From positions 1 to 5,408 of the forward strand of contig DAOVXH010000136.1 in the NCBI GenBank assembly GCA_030636255.1: a stretch of DNA of 5,408 nt, given 5' to 3'. The stretch comes from Methanomassiliicoccales archaeon. GTDB lineage: Archaea > Thermoplasmatota > Thermoplasmata > SG8-5. Below are positions 1 to 5,408 of this stretch, piece by piece; position 1 is the stretch's first letter, and every line of letters begins with the position of its first letter. The notes under the pieces are model-generated. The model saw only the letters and a program-made list of their open reading frames with translations, was not told where the DNA came from and made no database searches. The translations under genes were made by a program, and so were the position numbers.

Positions 1-253
1 ATGTAGTGTTCACAATCCTCAATGTTCCTCCGCTGTTGATGGTAATGGAATAGTCTACATCATAGACTCCAGCATCAATCAACTCAAATTCATCAGTTAT
101 TACTGCAGGCACGAATAAAGGCACTGGGTTGGACGGATTGTCTGCCCCTCCAGTCTCAATGGCCACTAGGCTGAAAACACCGCCTGCTACCATGCACCAC
201 AAAATAAACACGCTCACTATCTTCTGCACTATACTTGAATTATTTCCATTCAT
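1..253 (-). CDS. Exported protein of unknown function, N-terminal part (possible beta-helix protein)
   Basis: Translating the minus strand from the ATG at 253-251 gives 84 uninterrupted codons to the window edge, so only the N-terminus is present. Residues 1-11 are polar with one Lys. Residues 12-32 are a continuous hydrophobic stretch (IVSVFILWCMVAGG, then VFSLVAI) that serves as a signal peptide or membrane anchor. Gly/Asp/Asn/Pro-rich sequence follows (about 34-46). Residues 65-84 contain the pattern DVDYSITINSGGTLRIVN, which resembles the entry to right-handed parallel beta-helix proteins (an 'I.V.sGgTL.I.n' rung). That fold is an inference from a short stretch, and the function is not recognised. 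The start is supported by a GGGGTGA ribosome site with a 4-base spacer. The ATG overlaps the stop of the preceding 53-residue frame (ATGA). A TATA-like element about 85 bases upstream could give it its own promoter. Confidence 0.8.
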   Translation of the reverse strand, partial: MNGNNSSIVQKIVSVFILWCMVAGGVFSLVAIETGGADNPSNPVPLFVPAVITDEFELIDAGVYDVDYSITINSGGTLRIVNTT

Positions 254-411
254 GGGTTCACCCCGGAACTATTTGTGCTAAATTCCCCAACATTGTTATT
301 TAGCAAGTATTGGATACTTTCTGTAAACTCTTCTTTATATATATATGTTATTAGGATAATTGGTATTTTACTCATTCTGTGAATATTCATTGAATTTAAG
401 TTAAATTTCAT
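250..411 (-). CDS. Small 53-residue frame coupled to both neighbours (doubtful gene)
   Basis: This frame starts at the ATG at 411-409 and ends at the TGA at 252-250. In favour: its ATG overlaps the protease stop (TAATG), a good AAGGAGG site lies 7 bases upstream inside the protease's last codons, and its TGA overlaps the next ATG (ATGA). Both junctions are typical of translational coupling. Against: the product is unrecognised, very rich in Asn and Ile, has no clear domain or convincing membrane segment (the hydrophobic run IPIILITYIY is only about 10 residues), and is encoded by DNA far more AT-rich than its neighbours, including a TATA-like element. The upstream AAGGAGG also simply encodes the Lys-Glu-Glu tail of the protease, so it may be coincidental. 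A longer version starting at 471 would run deep into the protease gene and is not supported. Confidence 0.3.
   Translation of the reverse strand: MKFNLNSMNIHRMSKIPIILITYIYKEEFTESIQYLLNNNVGEFSTNSSGVNP
258..264 (-). promoter_or_regulatory. Ribosome binding site of the partial exported-protein gene
   Basis: The minus strand reads GGGGTGA-ACCC-ATG. The GGTGA core matches the part of the archaeal Shine-Dalgarno sequence complementary to the 16S 3' end (GGAGGTGATC) and lies 4 bases before the ATG at 253. It decides the start of the leftmost gene. It also lies within the last codons of the 53-residue frame, so if that frame is translated, ribosomes would pass directly over this site. Confidence 0.65.
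334..346 (-). promoter_or_regulatory. Archaeal-type TATA box candidate
   Basis: The minus strand reads ATATATATATAAA, close to the archaeal box A consensus TTTAWATA. It sits in a stretch (301-360) with only about 23% G+C by hand count, much lower than the flanking genes. With the usual 25-base spacing, transcription would begin near 310-315, giving a leader of roughly 58 bases before the ATG at 253. No clear purine-rich BRE is obvious; the preceding bases read CCTAATAAC. If the organism is bacterial this call fails. If the 53-residue frame is coding, these bases would encode its Thr-Tyr-Ile-Tyr-Lys segment. Confidence 0.45.
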
Positions 412-3400
412 TATTTTTCCTCCTTTTCTGCCACAGCCAGCATTGCCTCGTCCCTTGCCTTCCTGGACCACTCCTCGCTTTCCCTGGCATTTCCCCTCTT
501 GAGGGCCATCTCTGCATTTACAAGCATAATTTTGGGCTGGGTAGTATCTCCACCGAACTCCTCTGCCATTTCCACAAAGCTCCTTGCTGATACTATTTTC
601 TTCCTGGCAAATCTTAATTTTTTATCCTTTCCTTTTTTCAAGGCTACCAGAAGAACAATCAATGGAATTGAAGTTGCTAGTGCCAGTATCAGGAAGACAT
701 AGAGCAGATCTCCGTCATTGCCTGGTGGGACAATTTCATCCAAGATATTCACCTGAATACTAGCTGCATTATTGTTCAAATTACTATCTTGAAACAGCAT
801 GGACTCTACTTTTGCAGTGGCATTCCATGTTCCTTGTATCGAGGTCCAGTTCCAGCTGAAAAGTATGGATTCTCCTGGCTGAAGCGTGGCAATCTCCCAG
901 CCAAGAAGAATTTCTGTGGAATTTCCCTCAAGAATCAGGCTTATATTCGCAATTGTGTAATCTGGGCCATTATTTGTACAATTAATAGTGAATTTGGTGA
1001 TATTTCCATCCTGATTATTTTCAGGCTCCACCAGGATACCCAGTATCTCCGGGTCACTAGCTGCGTCAACAGTAAAATTGTAATAATTATCAGTTCCCCA
1101 CTTCACCTCATAGGGCTCTGTAATGTTGTGGTCTGGCAAGCTAAAATAATATTCTATGAAAGAACCATTTGTCTGGCCTGGTATTGAAGCATTGAATTTG
1201 TCATCAGCATATGTCATGGGTCTGGTGCTCCAACTTCCTGAATTCACCCGGTATATCAGATCAAGGTCATAATCCCCGGAGGGCAGGACACTGGCAGTTA
1301 TTGAGTAGGGGCCAGAATTGTTCACCTTGGAAAAATAATCTAGATTGCTGATTTTCGGTAATTGCACTGGATTATTGATAAATGTCAGATATTCATCCCA
1401 AAGAGTTTCAGCAAAATCCATATCCAGGTATTCCTGGGGCACAGAATTTCCCATGATAGGGAAGTATATGGCCACTGAATCTGAGTCTGGATGTGCGGTT
1501 CCTGTACCGGAATATATTATCATGTCATCCTTGATATCAAGAAGTTTCTGAATTCTCAGGGCAACTGGCTCTGAAACATTATGATTATTCAGCTTTTCCA
1601 GATATTCGTAGAAATCTACAGCATCCTTGGCAGGAACAAATGTATCTGTTAAGTTTCTCGAATTCCAAATGCTGCTGTAATCCTCATAGGCAAAGTCCAT
1701 TGATACACCAATAAATTCGTTCAGAAGTGGAATAAAAGAATCATTGAACACATTGATATCTGTTGCAGAAAGTGTGGCATATGTTTCAGTAACACTGTCC
1801 AGATAATCGTTCACTATATTGCAAGAAAGTTCAACGGGACTCATGCTAGGTTCATTAACAAGTGACTTCAAGGTGGCTTCATAATCCCATCCTTCCAGGG
1901 GCTCCAGTGCCTCTGAACCAATGAGTATGTCAGATATTCCTACTAATTCCGCTGCCATCTCAAGATGTCCCATGGAGCAGGCATCAAAACCTACAATGTC
2001 AAGCTTCAGACCTTCAAGTGCCTGGCTAATCTGATTCAATTCCATTAAGCTTCCTTGATCCTCCATGAACCCCCCAAGCACCCCATTTCCATGACCCCAA
2101 ATATCAAGCATATACTTCTGGGCCGGGTAGTTCTCTATAGCCCAGGAAGTGAAGTCTCCCAGCAATAATGGGTCAGACATATCCAGTTCCCGGTTTGGCG
2201 GGTCAGTTATTACTCCCAGGTCATCAATAACAGATGATATTATGTCAGTGTTAAATCCCCCGGCATCCTTCTGAATATGAAGTATCATTGAATCTCCATT
2301 GTCCTCTCCATCATAGAGAACCACAATATTCACATCTGAACTGCTGCCAGCAACTTCCATCTCATTGAGGTCCACAAGCGCCTCGTCCACAAGCGAGTCC
2401 CCAGTGTCAGAAGACATATACACCATGAATGTCCAGTCAGGTAATTGGGTCTTTTCTGGCTCTTCTGCAATATCCAGGGCATATAATGCAGCCTGGAGGT
2501 TTTTCTGGCAAAGCGTCAGGAGCTCATCATCTGGAACTGCCCACTGGGTTCCCAGTTCTATTGTGAATGGTAGGCAGTCAGTATCTTCATATAGCCAGTC
2601 ATCAGAATCACCTGTTGAAGGATAGGCATCCACTCCTTCCATGTAATCGTATCCAGTAAGACCTCCCAGGTCCTGAGCTATGGCCTCCAGCAAGTCTCCC
2701 TTTGGGCTGGTTGTATCAATATTATTGTTCCTGGGATAGTATATGACCTCGCCATAGGTGTGATATGATAGTGAAATAACAAAGTCCTGGGAAGTTGCCA
2801 GGTCTCTTATGGCCTGTGTCTCATTCTCTGAAAATGCCGAAGGGCCGCAGTAGACACTATCTGCAATATTGTGACTTGTTCCAGGCAATTCTCCCCACAG
2901 ATGCCCATAATTCCTGTTCAGGTCAACTCCGGTTCCGTCAATGGTTCCATCATCATCTGTGTCAATTGGCCGTCTGTTTTTCCGCCAGTCATTACCGGTG
3001 CTTTGCACATATTCCCTTCCGTCTGGGTTCAATAATGGCACGAACCAAATATCCCTGGAATCCACAAGCTGCTTAACTGTTGAATTGGATGAATAATTGC
3101 CAATAAGAAATTTCAAAATGTACATTGGAACCTCCACCGAAGGCAGTTCTCTGGCATGATGGCCCCCCATGATAAGAACATCTTCTTCTCCAGTTTCCTC
3201 TATGTCTGGATTATCTGTCAATCTCATTGCCAGTATATCTCTTCCTTCCCAGGTCTGACCCAGCACCATGAGGTTTGCTATATCAGGATTATTTTCCTCC
3301 AATTTTTCCAGTTCTGCCTTTACAGCTTCATAATCATTGTATCCCTGGAAATTGAAGTCCGAAGCCTCGGTTTGCCCGTGACTGATACCAGGCAGTATGC

Positions 3401-3449
3401 TGGTAAAAAGCACGATAGCTATAATGAGAGGAATTATCTGGCTGCGCAT
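411..3449 (-). CDS. Membrane-anchored M14 carboxypeptidase - C11 clostripain-like peptidase fusion
   Basis: This complete 1012-residue ectoprotease starts at an ATG behind AAGGAGGT. Residues 1-25 are a signal peptide (core IIPLIIAIVLF). Residues about 35-330 are an M14 zinc carboxypeptidase of the A/B/T type: zinc ligands H98, E101 (HARE) and H230 (SYHTYG), substrate-binding R156 (DWRKNR) and N178-R179 (VDLNRNY), Y276, and general base E298 (FTIELG). No propeptide precedes it. Residues about 338-692 are a C11 clostripain-type cysteine peptidase with catalytic H453 (WGHGNG) and C491 (GFDACSMG), ending in the family's SVAIYFP region. Two beta-sandwich domains follow (about 697-795, and a CARDB-like one at about 798-902), then a membrane helix (about 914-937), a Lys-rich stop-transfer, and a 75-residue charged helical tail. 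Seventeen N-X-S/T sequons all lie before the membrane helix. Catalysis is expected outside the cell, cutting proteins or peptides. The VWA gene ends 27 bases upstream. Domain calls are firm; substrates are unknown. Confidence 0.95.
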   Translation of the reverse strand: MRSQIIPLIIAIVLFTSILPGISHGQTEASDFNFQGYNDYEAVKAELEKLEENNPDIANLMVLGQTWEGRDILAMRLTDNPDIEETGEEDVLIMGGHHARELPSVEVPMYILKFLIGNYSSNSTVKQLVDSRDIWFVPLLNPDGREYVQSTGNDWRKNRRPIDTDDDGTIDGTGVDLNRNYGHLWGELPGTSHNIADSVYCGPSAFSENETQAIRDLATSQDFVISLSYHTYGEVIYYPRNNNIDTTSPKGDLLEAIAQDLGGLTGYDYMEGVDAYPSTGDSDDWLYEDTDCLPFTIELGTQWAVPDDELLTLCQKNLQAALYALDIAEEPEKTQLPDWTFMVYMSSDTGDSLVDEALVDLNEMEVAGSSSDVNIVVLYDGEDNGDSMILHIQKDAGGFNTDIISSVIDDLGVITDPPNRELDMSDPLLLGDFTSWAIENYPAQKYMLDIWGHGNGVLGGFMEDQGSLMELNQISQALEGLKLDIVGFDACSMGHLEMAAELVGISDILIGSEALEPLEGWDYEATLKSLVNEPSMSPVELSCNIVNDYLDSVTETYATLSATDINVFNDSFIPLLNEFIGVSMDFAYEDYSSIWNSRNLTDTFVPAKDAVDFYEYLEKLNNHNVSEPVALRIQKLLDIKDDMIIYSGTGTAHPDSDSVAIYFPIMGNSVPQEYLDMDFAETLWDEYLTFINNPVQLPKISNLDYFSKVNNSGPYSITASVLPSGDYDLDLIYRVNSGSWSTRPMTYADDKFNASIPGQTNGSFIEYYFSLPDHNITEPYEVKWGTDNYYNFTVDAASDPEILGILVEPENNQDGNITKFTINCTNNGPDYTIANISLILEGNSTEILLGWEIATLQPGESILFSWNWTSIQGTWNATAKVESMLFQDSNLNNNAASIQVNILDEIVPPGNDGDLLYVFLILALATSIPLIVLLVALKKGKDKKLRFARKKIVSARSFVEMAEEFGGDTTQPKIMLVNAEMALKRGNARESEEWSRKARDEAMLAVAEKEEK
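419..425 (-). promoter_or_regulatory. Possible ribosome binding site of the 53-residue frame
   Basis: The minus strand reads AAGGAGG followed by 7 bases and the ATG at 411. Strength and spacing are good for initiation, and the site lies inside the end of the protease gene as expected for coupled genes. However, the same bases are Lys and Glu codons of a charged C-terminus (AEKEEK), which makes chance occurrence likely. It is only functional if the small frame is a gene. Confidence 0.3.
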
Positions 3450-3452
3450 TCT

Positions 3453-3460
3453 ACCTCCTT
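3453..3460 (-). promoter_or_regulatory. Ribosome binding site of the M14-C11 protease
   Basis: The minus strand reads AAGGAGGT-AGA-ATG, an almost perfect complement to the 16S rRNA 3' end, with 4 bases between the GGAGG core and the ATG at 3449. It fixes the start immediately before a clean signal peptide. It lies in the 27-base gap after the VWA gene. That gap has no room for a promoter plus leader, which supports cotranscription. Confidence 0.85.
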
Positions 3461-3476
3461 ATATTCAGCAATTTGA

Positions 3477-5408
3477 TTATCCAAATATTGTTTCTCCGAA
3501 TACTTGGACATCGTCAATGTAAAATCCACCGAATCCCGGGTCAGTACCGTAATTGACATTGTTGTTATGTGGGTACAATATATCACCCAAATCATTGGTA
3601 ACAACCCTGAACCTTATCAGTATCTGATTTCCGCTCCAGGCAGAAAGGTCAAGATTCAATCTTGTAAGGCTGGATGCATTTACCCAGTAATCATCTGCTA
3701 CAGTGTCTCCAGATTCTGGAAGGCCGGTATATGCCCTTCCATCCATTACCCCGTCATCAATATCATCATCAGTACCGGATATGCCGTAACAGGCCCTTGC
3801 CCCAAGATTCACAGCATTCCATGTTATGCCTCCGTCCTGGCTTATTTCCACCCTGAAACCATCTGGCGGGATGCCTGCATCCTCATTGAAATTGAACTTG
3901 AAGTAGGCGCTGAGATATGCATTCCTGGCATTTGTCAGGTCAATAGGCGTGGTCATGAGAGAGTTGTCCACCCCTGTCTTGATATAGCCGGTTGTGGGAT
4001 CAATATTGGACCATGAATAATTGCCGCTGTGGGACATATTGCTCATTGCCCATACATCCTTCATATTTCCATCAATTATTGCAGTGGCATTTCTGCTGAC
4101 AACAAGATTAACATCATCAATGTACCAGCCAACTCCAGTGCCTCCTCCGAACTGTGTATAATTGAATGCTATTTTCACATTGGACCTGAATTCTTCAGGC
4201 ACATAGGATATTATGTCCATATCTGCATATTCCCAGCCGAAACTACCATCATCGCTGACACCGTTCCAGCACCATTGAATACGATTTCCAAAGCTATCTT
4301 CTATCTGATATTCATAGTACAGCATTCCAGTATACTGTCCTGGTGGAATAATATATTTCCATTTCCAGTCATTGTTCATTATTCCATCGCCATCACTGTC
4401 CACCGTATGGTCATCATCATAACCAACCTGGATGAAAGCCCCATTGCCTCCCTGGAGGATATTATACCTGTGCCAGAAGCTCAGGTCTGCGCTTTCCATG
4501 CCCTCAAGACTGAAGGTCTGTGTCACAACTCTTTTATCATAATTCTCTACTGCTTTTGTTGTGGGCTGTTGAGCCGATGCTCGTGTCTGATTGAATCCAC
4601 TATTGGCGATTATTTGGCCTATTGTGGTGAATATGTCCTCAAGGTCCGAGCCATCCTCTGAATAGAAGTATTCTGCATTGGAGGTATTTGCTATTCTCCA
4701 GAAATTGTATTCTACTGTTCCAGATTCTGTATCTTTCGTATGTGTATGGGTATCTGATGAACCTTCAGCTGGCATCGGATCTGCTTCATTTGCATATGGT
4801 GTTGAATAATGCTCCAATGCTAGACCAATAGTGTAAATTGGTACATCTGAGTTAAGCAATCCCATTCTATTTGGCTTCCATGCTCCACCATAGGAACCTG
4901 CATCCCTCCATATTCCTGGAAGCGCGTCCTTGTAGAACCAGTATTTGCCCCAGTGATCTGCGTAATTTCCAGTTGGATATCCCATCTCTGGAAGCATGTC
5001 TCCCCAGGGGGCCCAGGCATCACTTCCTGCTTCAAGGCTCTGTACTTTGAATGCAGAACTATCGGCTGCCTGATAATCAGCCCCATCTCCCAACGATACG
5101 ACTGCTGCATAGTGGTCTGCATATTGTGGCAGCATACTGGCAGTTTTCACATCCATATACTGTTCACCAATGGCGTCCCAGATAGCAGTGTTTGTGTTTC
5201 CCTGTTCTTCTTTGATGGTATTATTGATGGCATCTATTACATCGTCTCGTCCGGTTCCTGCAAGGTCGGTGATGTTTATGACTGGCCATTCATTTGCACC
5301 CTTGAAGTAATAGACACCCACGGCAGATTCATCGGACATTCCATTTATCATGCCAATGGCAGCATCCTTGGCCACTCTGAGATAGGTTCTTCCTGAGCCA
5401 TCCGAACA
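3477..5408 (-). CDS. Secreted VWA-domain protein with tandem C-terminal jelly-roll domains (5' end missing)
   Basis: The frame is open to the right edge of the window, so the true start, signal sequence and probably the DxSxS metal motif lie outside. A GTG at 5375 is in frame, but 11 more codons precede it and it falls inside the VWA fold, so it is not the start. Numbering from that codon, residues 1-258 continue a VWA domain: helix AKDAAIGMI, metal-site Thr61 (GNTNTAIWDAI), metal-site Asp97 (VVSLGDG), strand VPIYTIGLAL (178-187), and the closing NAEYFYSEDGSDLEDIFTTI. Residues about 115-175 are an aromatic-rich insertion. Residues about 280-427 and 440-627 are two related MAM-like beta jelly-rolls, each ending in the diagnostic (W/F)YIDDV. 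A calcium-type loop (DSDGDGIMNND) lies at 326-336. The protein ends right after the second jelly-roll with no membrane anchor. VWA and jelly-roll domains usually bind proteins or glycans, so an adhesive or scaffolding role on the cell surface is inferred. Confidence 0.92.
   Translation of the reverse strand, partial: CSDGSGRTYLRVAKDAAIGMINGMSDESAVGVYYFKGANEWPVINITDLAGTGRDDVIDAINNTIKEEQGNTNTAIWDAIGEQYMDVKTASMLPQYADHYAAVVSLGDGADYQAADSSAFKVQSLEAGSDAWAPWGDMLPEMGYPTGNYADHWGKYWFYKDALPGIWRDAGSYGGAWKPNRMGLLNSDVPIYTIGLALEHYSTPYANEADPMPAEGSSDTHTHTKDTESGTVEYNFWRIANTSNAEYFYSEDGSDLEDIFTTIGQIIANSGFNQTRASAQQPTTKAVENYDKRVVTQTFSLEGMESADLSFWHRYNILQGGNGAFIQVGYDDDHTVDSDGDGIMNNDWKWKYIIPPGQYTGMLYYEYQIEDSFGNRIQWCWNGVSDDGSFGWEYADMDIISYVPEEFRSNVKIAFNYTQFGGGTGVGWYIDDVNLVVSRNATAIIDGNMKDVWAMSNMSHSGNYSWSNIDPTTGYIKTGVDNSLMTTPIDLTNARNAYLSAYFKFNFNEDAGIPPDGFRVEISQDGGITWNAVNLGARACYGISGTDDDIDDGVMDGRAYTGLPESGDTVADDYWVNASSLTRLNLDLSAWSGNQILIRFRVVTNDLGDILYPHNNNVNYGTDPGFGGFYIDDVQVFGETIFG

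Noticed and set aside
254..263. Hairpin GGG-TGAA-CCC that could hide the ribosome site of the leftmost gene
   Set aside because: Only three base pairs close the loop. This is too weak to claim regulation without evidence of conservation.
789..1187. 132-codon plus-strand frame, plus similar ones at 2795-3076, 3156-3476 and 4953-5396
   Set aside because: All are antisense to well-supported domains and have no signal, domain or ribosome site.
3450..3476. Promoter or terminator between the VWA gene and the protease
   Set aside because: The 27-base gap is filled by the ribosome site and shows no T-run, no hairpin, and no TATA element at a workable distance.
3504..4016. 170-codon open frame on the plus strand
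   Set aside because: It is antisense to the second jelly-roll, whose YIDDV motif and continuous frame are clearly real; the plus-strand product has no domain.
4029..4661. 210-codon open frame on the plus strand
   Set aside because: It lies wholly antisense to the VWA/jelly-roll coding region, has no ribosome site or recognisable domain, and its Ile/Cys/His-rich product is typical of an antisense shadow.
4820..5122. 100-codon minus-strand frame in another phase
   Set aside because: It overlaps the VWA domain in the wrong frame. Its Gln/Thr/Arg-rich product is meaningless, while the VWA frame shows conserved motifs across the same bases.
5373..5375. GTG as the start of the VWA gene
   Set aside because: The frame stays open for 11 codons upstream to the window edge, and this GTG falls inside the VWA fold just before the conserved helix, with no signal peptide. 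The gene is truncated by the window.
5388..5402. DGSGR as the VWA metal motif (DxSxS)
   Set aside because: The fifth position is Arg instead of Ser, and the distance to the K-D-A-A helix is about three residues too short. It is more likely a loop after the true motif, which would lie just outside the window.
1..5408. tRNA or rRNA genes, insertion sequences, CRISPR repeats, attachment sites
   Set aside because: Reading both strands showed no cloverleaf-like sequence, terminal inverted repeats, transposase motifs or regularly spaced repeats; nearly the whole window is protein-coding.

Overview
All genes in this window read on the minus strand, so gene order runs from the right end of the window to the left. 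Four reading frames are supported or plausible: the 3' part of a secreted von Willebrand factor A (VWA) protein (5408 to 3477), a complete 1012-residue surface protease that fuses an M14 zinc carboxypeptidase to a C11 clostripain-type cysteine peptidase (3449 to 411), a doubtful 53-residue frame (411 to 250), and the first 84 codons of another exported protein (253 to 1, cut by the window edge).

The window suggests an archaeon, perhaps of the Thermoplasmatota. This is inferred from style and no marker gene is present. The clues are large exported proteins rich in Asn, Asp and Ser with many N-glycosylation sequons, DxDGDG-type calcium loops, a C-terminal membrane anchor followed by a cytoplasmic helical tail, strong AGGAGGT/GGTGA ribosome sites, and a TATATAAA element in a very AT-rich gap. 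Nothing points to a bacterial sorting system: there is no LPXTG motif, and no type IX secretion tail at the one C-terminus that can be judged.

The VWA gene and the protease gene are 27 bases apart with a strong Shine-Dalgarno site between them, so they probably share a transcript. The protease stop codon overlaps the ATG of the small frame (TAATG), and the stop of the small frame overlaps the ATG of the last gene (ATGA). The same 157-base stretch also contains a credible archaeal TATA box, so it is either a tiny translationally coupled gene, a promoter region, or both.

Together the cluster looks like a cell-surface protein module: a VWA/jelly-roll binding protein, a membrane-tethered protease outside the cell, and another secreted protein that may be a beta-helix. 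The most interesting point is the protease. Residues that set specificity in both catalytic domains point to basic side chains. The C11 half should cut after Arg/Lys and the M14 half should then remove that exposed Arg/Lys, a two-step trimming machine in one polypeptide. No RNA genes, mobile elements, CRISPR arrays or long DNA repeats were seen.
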